From Chloroflexota bacterium (GTDB lineage Bacteria; Chloroflexota; Anaerolineae; Anaerolineales; Villigracilaceae): a DNA stretch of 64,000 bases. The stretch is from positions 1 through 64,000 of the forward strand of contig JACRBJ010000044.1 of NCBI GenBank assembly GCA_016234555.1, written 5' to 3'. The first letter of the stretch is position 1. Each line of letters begins with the position of its first letter. This document shows, in pieces, positions 34,815 through 43,153 of this stretch. Made by a program: the position numbers and the translations under genes. The notes under the pieces are model-generated. The model was given only the letters and a program-made list of their open reading frames with translations, ran no database searches and was not told the origin of the DNA.

Positions 34815-35665
34815 TGAATAAAGGTTTGATATTTGCTTTGCGCCTGGTTCAAGATGATTTCGAGTTTGCCAAAGTCTTCGGATGACAAAGTGGATTCGAT
34901 TTCAGCCAGTTGACTTTGCATTCCATGTAACGCATTCAACACATTTTCGCGGTTGGATTGCAGGACGCCCAACATCATCGAGGAAGATGTACCAGCAAGG
35001 CGGCTGGTGGATTTGAAGCCGGGTCCAACAAAAGGGGCGACATCCTGCGGAGTTGCCAATGCCAGTGCGGAGGAAATCAAAAACGGCAGGTGACTGGTGG
35101 CGGCAAGAATGCGATCATGTTCGACTGCTTCCAAGACCTTGGCTTTTGCGCCGAGGGCTTCGATGATTTGATGGGCGGCGGAGAGAGCGCGGGGTGAAGT
35201 TCGTTCAAGCGGGGTCAGCAGAAACGGTGCGGCGTAGTAAAGAGTCCGCTCGGCGTTGGCGAGGGAGAGTTTTTCCTTGCCACAGATGGGATGTCCGCCG
35301 ATAGGGTCGAAGCGTTTAGGCAAACGGGACATTGCCTCGACAACCAGCCGCTTCGTCGAACCCAAGTCCATGACGATGCAGGGGTTGGGAGTGAGGGAAG
35401 GCAACTTTTCAAGCAGAGTCAAAATCGCTGGGACGGGAGCCGACAGGATAACAAGATCCGCTTTGGGGAGGAGCCTGGCAGAGTCGCTGTCAACGTAGTC
35501 CACGATTTGCTGGGACAGAGCAAGCTCGAGCGCGGCAGGGTCGGGATCAATCCCATAGATGGCGGCGCACTTTCCGCGTAGTCCCAAAGCAAGGGATCCA
35601 CCCATCAGTCCCAATCCAATGATGGCGATTTTTGACTCCGCAAGATTAAAGTCAGGCTCGTTCAT
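34811..35665 (-). CDS. tyrA: Prephenate dehydrogenase
   Basis: The 284-residue enzyme oxidatively decarboxylates prephenate toward tyrosine. The NAD-binding fold starts [15 protein letters not shown], followed by [15 protein letters not shown] and [13 protein letters not shown], with the helical dimer domain at the C-terminus. I start it at the ATG at 35665 (MNEPDFN), since an upstream in-frame ATG at 35851 would add 62 residues that are Arg/Ser-rich out-of-frame products of the DAHP synthase gene. It overlaps that gene by 14 nt and aroA by 4 nt. No ACT domain is seen. Confidence 0.92.
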   Translation of the reverse strand: MNEPDFNLAESKIAIIGLGLMGGSLALGLRGKCAAIYGIDPDPAALELALSQQIVDYVDSDSARLLPKADLVILSAPVPAILTLLEKLPSLTPNPCIVMDLGSTKRLVVEAMSRLPKRFDPIGGHPICGKEKLSLANAERTLYYAAPFLLTPLERTSPRALSAAHQIIEALGAKAKVLEAVEHDRILAATSHLPFLISSALALATPQDVAPFVGPGFKSTSRLAGTSSSMMLGVLQSNRENVLNALHGMQSQLAEIESTLSSEDFGKLEIILNQAQSKYQTFIQ

Positions 35666-36686
35666 GTTGGGCAACCAAACGACGATCCACCGCTTCGGCA
35701 ACCGCCTTGATCTGCTTGACCATTTTGGCAAAGGCTTCGGGCGTGAGCGACTGCTTGCCGTCGGAGATGGCGTGCGGCGGGTCCTGATGCACTTCGACGA
35801 TGACGCCGTCGGCGCCTGCGGCAACGCCTGCCTTCGCAACAGCCGAGACAAATGCGGAATCGCCGGTGGAATGGGATGGGTCGAGGATGACGGGCAGATG
35901 CGTGAGTTTCTTGAGGACGGGGATGGCGTTGATGTCGGTGGTGTTGCGGGTGGCGGTCTCGAAGGTGCGGATGCCGCGCTCGCAGAGCATGACGCGGGTG
36001 TTGCCGCCGCTGAGAATATATTCGCTCGCCATCAGCATTTCCTCGATGGTGGCGGACATGCCGCGTTTGAAGAGGACGGGCGTACGGGTTTCGCCGATGG
36101 CGCGCAGCAGGTTGAAGTTCTGCATGTTGCGCGCGCCAAGCTGGAAGACATCGACATACTTTTCCATCATTGAGATTTGCGAAACAGCCATCACTTCGAC
36201 GACAATGGGTAAGCCTGTTTTCTCGCGGGCTTCCGCCATATATTCGAGACCTTCCTCGCCGAGACCTTGAAAGGCATAAGGTGATGTGCGCGGTTTGAAG
36301 ACGCCTCCGCGAAGCGCGTTTGCACCCGCCTCCTTGACCGCCTGTGCAATTTCGAGAATCTGTTCGCGGGACTCAACCGAGCAGGGTCCTGCGATGATGG
36401 GGATTTCGGTCCCGCCGACGGTGAAGCCGTCGAGTTGGAAGACCGAGTCCTGTTCGTGGAATTGGCGCGAGGCGAGTTTGTACGGCTTGGAAATCCGCTG
36501 GACTTCGAGGACGCCCGGCAGGGCTTCGAATTCCTCTTTGAGGACGTAATGCCCGTCGCCGACCGCGCCGATAATTGTTTGCTCGACGCCGAAGATGGGA
36601 TGTGAGGTTAGCTTGTGTCTTTCGATCTCGGCAATCACCGCGTCGATCTGTTCGCGGGAAGCGCCTGGGTGCATGATGATCATCAT
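35652..36686 (-). CDS. aroF: 3-deoxy-7-phosphoheptulonate synthase (copy B)
   Basis: This 344-residue type I-beta DAHP synthase condenses PEP and erythrose 4-phosphate, the first shikimate step. Residues 1-70 form a ferredoxin-like regulatory domain ([10 protein letters not shown]), followed by the TIM barrel with [26 protein letters not shown] and the metal/PEP site around DPSHSTG. It is very similar to the gene at 36752-37807 but differs in the regulatory domain and C-terminus. It overlaps tyrA by 14 nt. Confidence 0.94.
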   Translation of the reverse strand: MMIIMHPGASREQIDAVIAEIERHKLTSHPIFGVEQTIIGAVGDGHYVLKEEFEALPGVLEVQRISKPYKLASRQFHEQDSVFQLDGFTVGGTEIPIIAGPCSVESREQILEIAQAVKEAGANALRGGVFKPRTSPYAFQGLGEEGLEYMAEAREKTGLPIVVEVMAVSQISMMEKYVDVFQLGARNMQNFNLLRAIGETRTPVLFKRGMSATIEEMLMASEYILSGGNTRVMLCERGIRTFETATRNTTDINAIPVLKKLTHLPVILDPSHSTGDSAFVSAVAKAGVAAGADGVIVEVHQDPPHAISDGKQSLTPEAFAKMVKQIKAVAEAVDRRLVAQHERA

Positions 36687-36720
36687 GGTGAAAACTCCTA
36701 AAATATGAGTTGTGAAGGAT

Positions 36721-36752
36721 GAAAACGTTGAGCGTTAAACGTTTAACGTTTT
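36721..36752. repeat. Heptanucleotide repeat between the two DAHP synthase genes
   Basis: Units GAGCGTT, AAACGTT and TAACGTT plus a TTT tail occupy the gap just upstream of the copy B start on the minus strand. The inverted symmetry AAACGTTTAACGTTT could also form a small hairpin. Confidence 0.55.
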
Positions 36753-37807
36753 TATGCCCAACCCTGTTTTGCTGGTTGATAGGCGGATGAGACGGCGAGT
36801 CCGCGCCCCATGACCTGCGCGATCTGCCCAACCTGTTTGACCATTTCGGCGAAGGCTTCGGGCTTGAGCGATTGCTTGCCGTCGGAGACCGCCTTCGCGG
36901 GATCGGGGTGGACTTCGACGATGAGACCATCGGCGCCGGCGGCGATGCCAGCGCGGGCAACGGCGGCGACATAATTGGCGTGACCTGTGGAATGGGACGG
37001 GTCGAGGATAACGGGCAAATGAGTCAGGTTTTTCAAAACAGGAATGGCGTTGATGTCGGTGGTGTTGCGTGTGGATGTTTCAAACGTGCGGATGCCGCGC
37101 TCGCACAACATCACGCGGTTATTCCCCCCCGCCAAAATATATTCGGCGGACATGAGCAACTCTTCGATGGAGGCGGAGAGTCCGCGCTTGAGCAAAACGG
37201 GAGTGCGGGTCTCGCCAATGGCGCGCAGCAGGTTGAAGTTCTGCATGTTGCGCGCACCCACTTGAAAGACGTCCACATATTTCACCATCACATCCAGTTG
37301 CACCTGCGACATGATCTCGACGACGATGGGCAGGCCCGTTTCCTCGCGGGCTTCGGCAAGTAGTTCCAACCCTTCCTCGCCAAGTCCTTGAAACGCATAC
37401 GGCGACGTGCGCGGCTTGAACACTCCCCCGCGTAAGGCGGACGCTCCCGCTTCCTTCACGGCGATGGCTGTTTCAATGATCTGCGAGCGACTCTCCACTG
37501 CGCACGGTCCAGCCATGACGGCGATCTCGTCCCCGCCGACGGTGAATCCATCGATGTTGAGAATCGTATTCTCTGGATGGAATTGCCGCGACGCGAGTTT
37601 GTACGGCTGGGTGATGCGCTGGACAAGATCCACGCCGTCGAGGCTTTCAAAGCGTTCGAGCGGAATATTGTGCGTCTCGCCGATGGCGCCGATAATCGTC
37701 GCTTCGACTCCCTGCGAAAGGTGGACGTTCAATCCCGCCTCTTTGACGGATGCGATCACCCCTTCCACCTGCTGGGGCGTCGCGTTGACTTTCATTATGA
37801 TCATCAT
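36752..37807 (-). CDS. aroF: 3-deoxy-7-phosphoheptulonate synthase (copy A)
   Basis: This 351-residue type I-beta DAHP synthase is a tandem paralogue of copy B. It has the N-terminal regulatory domain starting [50 protein letters not shown] and [11 protein letters not shown]. The catalytic barrel is nearly the same in both genes while residues 1-65 differ, which suggests different feedback ligands. It lies about 80 nt downstream of aroH in the transcription direction, across a heptanucleotide repeat. Confidence 0.94.
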   Translation of the reverse strand: MMIIMKVNATPQQVEGVIASVKEAGLNVHLSQGVEATIIGAIGETHNIPLERFESLDGVDLVQRITQPYKLASRQFHPENTILNIDGFTVGGDEIAVMAGPCAVESRSQIIETAIAVKEAGASALRGGVFKPRTSPYAFQGLGEEGLELLAEAREETGLPIVVEIMSQVQLDVMVKYVDVFQVGARNMQNFNLLRAIGETRTPVLLKRGLSASIEELLMSAEYILAGGNNRVMLCERGIRTFETSTRNTTDINAIPVLKNLTHLPVILDPSHSTGHANYVAAVARAGIAAGADGLIVEVHPDPAKAVSDGKQSLKPEAFAEMVKQVGQIAQVMGRGLAVSSAYQPAKQGWA

Positions 37808-37825
37808 AAGTTCTTCTCCTAAATA

Positions 37826-37880
37826 TCTTTATCAAAGGTCGAAGGTCGTGGATGGACTTTTGACCTTTGACTTTCGACTT
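37826..37880. repeat. Heptanucleotide repeats between aroH and DAHP synthase A
   Basis: AAGGTCG occurs twice in tandem (37834 region), followed by units of the ACTTTTG/ACCTTTG/ACTTTCG type to about 37880. The stretch lies between the end of aroH (minus-strand stop at 37886) and copy A. No terminator-like structure is obvious, so the operon could be transcribed across it. Confidence 0.55.
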
Positions 37881-37885
37881 GTTTA

Positions 37886-38257
37886 TTACTGTGCCGCCAC
37901 CAAATCCGGTCTCAACTTCACCGCATCCCGCAAATAAACATGCCGTACCTCGCCCTGCGGCACATCCGTATTCCAGTGGACGAGGACGCGGATCACTTTT
38001 CTCAAACTACCTGGGACGGGAATCTCGCGGGCGCACATCATAGGCACCATGCTCCAGCCCATCTGTCGCGCCGCCTGCGCGGGAAAGGTGGAAGCCAGGT
38101 CTTCAGTCACGGTGAAGATGGCGCTGCCGACATCTTCAGCAATCATTCCATCGTTCTCTTTCAAGATCGCTTCAAGCAATTCACGAGTTGCCTGAAGGAT
38201 TAAGTCTGGCTCGTCTGCTGCGACGGTGGTCGCGCCGCGAATTCCGCGTGTGGGCAT
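37886..38257 (-). CDS. aroH: Chorismate mutase, AroH type
   Basis: The 123-residue monofunctional enzyme rearranges chorismate to prephenate. RGIRGATT near the N-terminus with the catalytic Arg, IFTVTEDLASTFPAQAARQ, MMCAREIPVPGSL and the RHVYLRDAVKLRPDL end match the trimeric AroH family. It is the first gene of the aromatic cluster in the transcription direction, behind AAGGAGA. Together with tyrA it points the pathway at tyrosine; no prephenate dehydratase is here. Confidence 0.94.
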   Translation of the reverse strand: MPTRGIRGATTVAADEPDLILQATRELLEAILKENDGMIAEDVGSAIFTVTEDLASTFPAQAARQMGWSMVPMMCAREIPVPGSLRKVIRVLVHWNTDVPQGEVRHVYLRDAVKLRPDLVAAQ

Positions 38258-38271
38258 ATGGTCTCCTTGAT

Positions 38272-38296
38272 ACCCCTCTCCTTTCAGGAGAGGGGT
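38272..38296 (-). promoter_or_regulatory. Strong hairpin directly upstream of aroH
   Basis: ACCCCTCTCCT and AGGAGAGGGGT are perfect 11-nt arms around a TTC loop, about 5 nt upstream of the aroH ribosome binding site. It is either a leader hairpin or a common dispersed repeat of this sequence type. Regulation is not shown. Confidence 0.6.
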
Positions 38297-38318
38297 TGGG
38301 GGTGAGGTTGTAACAAAA

Positions 38319-38346
38319 AAGAGCGAGACCGCTTGGTCTCGCTCTT
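38319..38346 (-). terminator. Rho-independent terminator behind the glycosyltransferase gene
   Basis: On the minus strand a perfect stem of at least 11 bp (AGAGCGAGACC/GGTCTCGCTCT) around a 4-nt loop is followed by TTTTTTG. It ends the glycosyltransferase transcript and separates it from the aro cluster. It could also act as an attenuator if the aro operon promoter lies upstream of it. Confidence 0.75.
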
Positions 38347-38505
38347 CTGCATCCAGAGTTATTTTCTGTCTACTTAAGCGCCACCAACGGCAACCGAGTC
38401 TCGGAAACCGTAATAAAAGTAAAACGCAAACCAGCGGACAGATTTAAACATATTGGGCGCTATTCTATGCGGGACACGCAGATGAGTCAAGGGCAAACTT
38501 TCGTT

Positions 38506-39708
38506 TCATACCCCGCCAGTAATTTCTTCGAGAAGGCTTACCAGTTTCTCCCCAATCACCGCGCGGCTGAAATTCTCCTCCAGATATTTTCGTCCGCGCA
38601 AACCCATGGCACGGCTTTGTTTTGGATCCGCGGCGAGCTTGCGAATCGCATCCGCCAGTTGAGCGGCATCTCCGGGCGTGGCAAAGATTCCGCAGTCCGC
38701 GGCTTCGACCACTTCGCGGATCACGCCGTCGATTGCCAGCGCCACAGGTCTGCCCGCCGCCATGTAATCGAAGACCTTGTTCGGGTAGGTCGTCTTGTAT
38801 TCCTCCAGCGGCTTGAGGATGGCAATGCACGCATCCGCGCCCGCCAGCGCAGACGCCATCTCCGCCTTCGGCACGGATGGCAGAAAAGTCACGTTCGAGA
38901 GGTGTTTTGCCCGTGCCATCAGTGCGGGTTTATCCTTGCCGTCGCCGAGGAAAACGATGTGGATATTTTTGGAATCCGCCAGCAAGCTGGCAGAGTCCAA
39001 GACGATGGTTAAATCATTTGACATACCGTGCGCGCCCGCATACAAGGCGATGAATTTCCCTTCGAGTTGATTGGCTTTGCGGAAGGAGTCTCCGCTCGCG
39101 GCTGGATCGAACATCGACGGGTCCGCGCCGTTGGGGATCAAGTCCACGCGCTTCGCGCCGCGACTGGTAACTGGTTGCAAAAACCCCGGGCTGTTGACCA
39201 CCAGACGGTCTGCGCGGCGGTAGAGGAATCGCTCCAGCCATTCGGAGAGGGAAATCAGAATCGGGTTGGTCAACACGCCAACGGCAATCGCAAACTGGGG
39301 CCACAGGTCTCGCACCTCAAAGAGGAACTTCGCTCCCTTGAGCCGTGCCAGCATCCAGGCGGTGACTCCCTGAAAAATTGGTGGCGACGTGCCCCAAACC
39401 AGGTCAACGTTTTTGACGCCGAGTCCAATCCAGAAGGAGGAAAGCATGAACGAAAGAAAAGCAATGACGCGATGGAAAAATGATTTGTGGTGCGCGTCGT
39501 ACACGGCGGCGCGCAGGATGGTCACACCGTTGCCCCCCTCTTGCACCTCCGAACGTCGGAGGGTGGTCCCCGTAATGTAGCTGACCGGCGAGGCAATGAC
39601 CGTCACCTTATGTCCACGTGACGTGAGCAGGCGCGCAAACTCGTGGTGACGTGTGCCGCCCGGTTCATCGAGGGAGGCAAACGCCTGGTGGATAATGAGA
39701 ACGTGCAT
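38506..39708 (-). CDS. Glycosyltransferase family 4, WcaI/WbuB-like
   Basis: This 400-residue GT-B glycosyltransferase has the N-terminal acceptor domain with IIHQAFASLDEPGGTRHHEFARLL, a membrane-associated helix (about 83-100), and the C-terminal nucleotide-sugar domain with LYAGAHG, FLGDGKDKPALMARA, EEYKTTYPNKVFDYMAAGRPV and the E-x7-E motif region. Such enzymes build envelope or exopolysaccharide glycans. The donor and acceptor sugars are not readable from sequence. It stands alone, downstream of ribF on the same strand by coordinates. Confidence 0.87.
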   Translation of the reverse strand: MHVLIIHQAFASLDEPGGTRHHEFARLLTSRGHKVTVIASPVSYITGTTLRRSEVQEGGNGVTILRAAVYDAHHKSFFHRVIAFLSFMLSSFWIGLGVKNVDLVWGTSPPIFQGVTAWMLARLKGAKFLFEVRDLWPQFAIAVGVLTNPILISLSEWLERFLYRRADRLVVNSPGFLQPVTSRGAKRVDLIPNGADPSMFDPAASGDSFRKANQLEGKFIALYAGAHGMSNDLTIVLDSASLLADSKNIHIVFLGDGKDKPALMARAKHLSNVTFLPSVPKAEMASALAGADACIAILKPLEEYKTTYPNKVFDYMAAGRPVALAIDGVIREVVEAADCGIFATPGDAAQLADAIRKLAADPKQSRAMGLRGRKYLEENFSRAVIGEKLVSLLEEITGGV

Positions 39709-39713
39709 ACGGT

Positions 39714-40655
39714 CTATCGTCCGCCGCCCGTCGTCGGCTTTGTCAGCAGCTCGCGGGTCTTATCCACATCCTCCTGGATTTTCCAGATCAACGCCTCGAC
39801 GGAATTGAATTTCAACTCATTGCGGATGCGGGACACAAACTCCAACTTCAGGCGCTGCCCGTAAATATCGCGGTCGAAATCCAGCAGGTAGGCTTCGAGG
39901 CTGGGAGTTTGACGGTCTGGCGTAAAAGTCGGGTTGAAGCCGATGTTCGTGGCTGCCATGAACTTCTCATTGCCAAGATGCGCCCAGCAGGCATAAATGC
40001 CATTGGATGGGATGACTTTATGATTGGAATAATCGACGTTTGCCGTGGGGAAGTTGATGGTCCGTCCGCGCCCAGCCCCGCGGATGACCTCTCCACCCAA
40101 CAGGTAATGATAACCAAGCAATTGGGCGGCTTCGCTGACATTGCCGGTGGATACCAGTTTGCGAATCTCCGTCGAAGAGATCACGCCGCTGTCATCGCTG
40201 ACCGCCTGGACGACATCGACATCGTAGCCCAATTCCCTGCCAATCTCGGCAAGACGGTTGGGACTGCCCTCGCGTCCCCTGCCGAGGGCAAAGTCGTACC
40301 CGATGAGCAGGTGTTTGAGGTCGAGTGTCCGCTTGATGCGGGTCATGTAGTCCATCGCGGTCGAGGCTGCCAGCTCGCGGGTGAACGTTTGGGTGATGAC
40401 AATGTCCACGCCGAGGCTGCCCATCAGCTCAGCCCTTTCGTCGGGCGTGGTCAGGCATTTGATATCCTGCCCGGAGAGAACGCTGGCGGGATGCGGATTA
40501 AAGGTCAGCAAAACAGCGGGCGAGCCGTTGGCGTGCGCCCCGCTGGTCAATCGGCGGATGATCTCGCGGTGTCCGCGATGAACGCCGTCGAAGACACCGA
40601 TGGTCAGCCAGGCGTTTCGTGTGGAAACTTCTTCGAGGGAGTGATAATGTCGCAT
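39714..40655 (-). CDS. ribF: Bifunctional riboflavin kinase/FAD synthetase
   Basis: The 313-residue two-domain enzyme makes FMN and then FAD. The N-terminal adenylyltransferase part shows GVFDGVHRGHREI and LLTFNPHP; the C-terminal kinase shows GAGRGRTINFPTANV and the Mg-binding NIGFNPTF. It follows truB in the transcription direction, as in many bacteria, after a terminator-like hairpin at 40669. Confidence 0.94.
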   Translation of the reverse strand: MRHYHSLEEVSTRNAWLTIGVFDGVHRGHREIIRRLTSGAHANGSPAVLLTFNPHPASVLSGQDIKCLTTPDERAELMGSLGVDIVITQTFTRELAASTAMDYMTRIKRTLDLKHLLIGYDFALGRGREGSPNRLAEIGRELGYDVDVVQAVSDDSGVISSTEIRKLVSTGNVSEAAQLLGYHYLLGGEVIRGAGRGRTINFPTANVDYSNHKVIPSNGIYACWAHLGNEKFMAATNIGFNPTFTPDRQTPSLEAYLLDFDRDIYGQRLKLEFVSRIRNELKFNSVEALIWKIQEDVDKTRELLTKPTTGGGR

Positions 40656-40668
40656 GGGATGAAGAAAA

Positions 40669-40687
40669 AGCCGCCGTGACGGCGGCT
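40669..40687 (-). terminator. Terminator-like hairpin between truB and ribF
   Basis: AGCCGCCG and CGGCGGCT form perfect 8-bp arms around TGA. On the minus strand the stem is followed by TTTTTCTTC. It lies 20 nt behind the truB stop and 14 nt before the ribF start, so ribF may have its own promoter or depend on readthrough. Confidence 0.7.
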
Positions 40688-40706
40688 CAATCTTATTTTA
40701 CTATGT

Positions 40707-41636
40707 TTAGTCCGAGGTGAAGAAAACCTTCTTGGGCTGCCACTCGCGCGAGCCGTCTTCGTTGATGACTATTTCCATCAGCGCAACCAGTTCGCCTTGC
40801 GTGCTGACGCCACGCACCTTGGTCTCGGTGGGTTCGCCGACAACCTTCACGCGATGACCGTGGCGGACGCCTTCCACTTCGTCGGGATTGAGTTCGACGG
40901 CGGGCCAGTCACCAAGCGCCTCGGCGGCTGGAATCAGGTACTGGTACCAGTTGCCAGCGGCGAAGGCTTCCTGCAATTTTCGCAGCGGGACAGAATCACG
41001 CAGCGAGAATCGTCCGCTCTTGGTGCGGCGCAGTCCCACAAGGTAGGCTCCACAGCCGAGCATCACGCCGAGGTCGTTCGCCAGCGAGCGCACGTAGGTG
41101 CCTGAGGAGCAATGTACATCGATGACCACTTCGGGCGGCGCCCATTCCAGCACTTCAAGGTGATGCACGGTGATCTTGCGCGGGGTGAGGTCAACCTCTT
41201 CGCCCTGTCGCGCCATTTCGTACGCCTTGCGTCCCTGGACCTTGACCGCCGAATAGGGCGGGGGCGTCTGTTCGATCTCGCCGATGAAGGTCTTGAGCGC
41301 GGTCTCGAATTGAGCTTCCGTCACATTGAGGGGATCTTTCGAAAGAGTCACCTTGCCTTCCGAATCGAAGGTGTCCGTTGAGCCACCCAAGCGGATGATG
41401 GCCTGGTAGCGCTTGTCCGACGCGGATATGTATTCACTCAAGCGGACGGCTGGTCCTACAAGGATGACCAGCACACCCGAAGCACGGGGGTCGAGGGTTC
41501 CAGTGTGACCTGCGCGACGCAGACCCGTTCCATTTCGTATTGCCTGCACTACATCATGGGATGTCATGCCAACTGGTTTGTCCACTACAAGAGCGCCGGA
41601 GATGGCGTTCTTTACATCCTGACTGTTCATGGTCAT
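40707..41636 (-). CDS. truB: tRNA pseudouridine(55) synthase
   Basis: The 309-residue enzyme modifies U55 in tRNA. GALVVDKPVGMTSHDVV, RRAGHTGTLDPRASGVLVI with catalytic Asp49, and TYVRSLANDLG identify TruB, with a C-terminal PUA-like domain. The start may be the ATG at 41636 or two codons later. It is in the nusA-infB-rbfA cluster order typical of bacteria. Confidence 0.95.
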   Translation of the reverse strand: MTMNSQDVKNAISGALVVDKPVGMTSHDVVQAIRNGTGLRRAGHTGTLDPRASGVLVILVGPAVRLSEYISASDKRYQAIIRLGGSTDTFDSEGKVTLSKDPLNVTEAQFETALKTFIGEIEQTPPPYSAVKVQGRKAYEMARQGEEVDLTPRKITVHHLEVLEWAPPEVVIDVHCSSGTYVRSLANDLGVMLGCGAYLVGLRRTKSGRFSLRDSVPLRKLQEAFAAGNWYQYLIPAAEALGDWPAVELNPDEVEGVRHGHRVKVVGEPTETKVRGVSTQGELVALMEIVINEDGSREWQPKKVFFTSD

Positions 41637-41729
41637 GGTATATTCCTCCTGGGTTATTGATATACTATATTATGATAAAAAGTGTCTAATTTTGCAATGG
41701 TTCCGACGTATCACCTGTATGTACTGCCA

Positions 41730-42686
41730 TTACAGGTTGAGCATCTCACGTGTGGTCTTGAGGACTTCCTTTTGGACTGCGTCCAACTCACCCGGAATAT
41801 CCGCGCCGGCGGCAGCGGCATGACCGCCGCCCTTGAAGTGCTTGGCGACCTTGGAAACATCGACGCCGGGCGCAAGCGCCCGCCACGAAATCTTGACATG
41901 GTGATTACTCTGCTCGACGAAGATCATGCCGATCTTATTCCCGTCGATGGCGGAAATCATGTTGATCAGGTCGGCGTCGTCGTTGCCGCCATAGCCCGCC
42001 GCCTTACGATCCGCAATGGTAAGTGTACCCCAAACAATACCATTTTTGCTTTCCAGACTTGAAAGCCCCGCACCCCAATATTTGGCGGCTGGGAATGATT
42101 TTCGCACCAGCGAGTGCATGTAAATTTCGGTCATGTCCACACCGGTTTCCATGAGCGCGGCAGCCTGGCGGAGCGATTCCGGCGTGGTGTTGGATGTGCG
42201 AAAGCCGAGGGTGTCGGTGATGATACCGGTCAACAGGGCGGCGGCAATCGGCTGGGTGATGGCGAAACCCCATTCGGGCAGGTGGTTGGTGAGGATTGCC
42301 GACGTGGCAACCTCTTCCGCTTCGATGAGGTTCAACTTCCCAAAAAGTTCGTTTGTCTTGTGATGGTCGATGTTGATGTCAGGCTGACCGAAGTTCTCAA
42401 AGATGGCTCCCGTTCGTTTGAAATCGGCGCAGTCCACGGTGATGAAGGTATCGTGTCCCCCCTTCGGTTCCTTTTCGATGAGCTTGCCGCCATCGAGATA
42501 TTTGAAGGAAGCGGGCAAGCCGTCCACCAGAATCATTTGAACAGACTTGCCTGCGTCCCGCAAAGCGAGACCGAGTCCGAGCAACGAACCAATTGCATCC
42601 CCATCGGGTCTGACGTGCGAAGCGACGACGACTTTCTTCGCTTCTCCCAGCCTGCGTTTTATCTCCCCTGAAATTTGATTGTCCAC
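41730..42686 (-). CDS. DHH family phosphoesterase, NrnA-like oligoribonuclease
   Basis: The 318-residue protein has the DHH domain motifs HVRPDGDAIGSLLGLGLAL, ITVDCADF, NIDHHKTNELFG and GIITDTLGFR, and a DHHA1 domain ending in GGGHAAAAGADI. NrnA enzymes remove nucleotides from short RNA and dephosphorylate pAp. Location between rbfA and truB is the usual one. All metal-binding acidic and His residues appear intact. Confidence 0.92.
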   Translation of the reverse strand: MDNQISGEIKRRLGEAKKVVVASHVRPDGDAIGSLLGLGLALRDAGKSVQMILVDGLPASFKYLDGGKLIEKEPKGGHDTFITVDCADFKRTGAIFENFGQPDINIDHHKTNELFGKLNLIEAEEVATSAILTNHLPEWGFAITQPIAAALLTGIITDTLGFRTSNTTPESLRQAAALMETGVDMTEIYMHSLVRKSFPAAKYWGAGLSSLESKNGIVWGTLTIADRKAAGYGGNDDADLINMISAIDGNKIGMIFVEQSNHHVKISWRALAPGVDVSKVAKHFKGGGHAAAAGADIPGELDAVQKEVLKTTREMLNL

Positions 42687-42713
42687 TTATGAAGATCCTC
42701 CATGCATTAATGC

Positions 42714-42739
42714 AAATAGGGGGCAAACGCCCCCTATTT
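42714..42739 (-). terminator. Hairpin behind rbfA
   Basis: AAATAGGGGGC and GCCCCCTATTT are perfect 11-nt arms around AAAC. The structure begins at the rbfA stop and precedes the nrnA-like gene. On the minus strand it is followed by few T residues, so it may be a leaky terminator or a processing hairpin. Confidence 0.6.
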
Positions 42740-43089
42740 TATTTCTTTTCTCTTAACCCTGCCAGTATCTTTTCGATGTGATCCGCATTCTCCGGCGTCG
42801 GGTCCCAATGAAACCGCAGTTTCGGAAAGGCGCGCAGTTCCACTTTGGCGGCGAGAACCCGCCTGAAGAATCCCGAGGCTGATTCCATCCCAGCAAGGAT
42901 TTCAGCGGAGCGTTCCGCGCCTTCGATGGCAGAGACATAAATATCGGCATACGCCAGTTCCCTGTCTATCCTTACGTCGGTGACGAAAATTTGTTTCAGG
43001 CGCGGGTCATTGACCTCGCGGATCAACAACTCCGAAAGCTCCTGGCGGACACGGTCCGCGATGCGTTGTAAGCGAATTCCTGATGGCAT
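42739..43089 (-). CDS. rbfA: Ribosome-binding factor A
   Basis: The 116-residue KH-type protein matures the 30S subunit. It reads RLQRIADRVRQELSELLIREVNDPRL near the start, then VTDVRIDRELAYADIYVS, and ends ELRAFPKLRFHWD followed by a short helix. It sits directly downstream of infB, the standard position, separated by a heptanucleotide repeat. Confidence 0.93.
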   Translation of the reverse strand: MPSGIRLQRIADRVRQELSELLIREVNDPRLKQIFVTDVRIDRELAYADIYVSAIEGAERSAEILAGMESASGFFRRVLAAKVELRAFPKLRFHWDPTPENADHIEKILAGLREKK

Positions 43090-43092
43090 AAT

Positions 43093-43153
43093 GATTTACG
43101 ATTTACGATTTGCGATTGATGCTATTTGACTAATCGACTATCTGACTATTCGA
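43093..43153. repeat. Heptanucleotide repeats between infB and rbfA
   Basis: GATTTAC, GATTTAC and GATTTGC from 43093 are followed by a second set of GACTAAT/CGACTAT-type units up to 43153. The second set includes the infB stop codon and last codons. The GATTTAC unit is the same as at 27359. Confidence 0.7.

Noticed and set aside
35666..35851. Upstream 62-residue extension of tyrA
   Set aside because: It lies inside the DAHP synthase gene in another frame and is Arg/Ser-rich; the conserved NAD fold begins right after the ATG at 35665.
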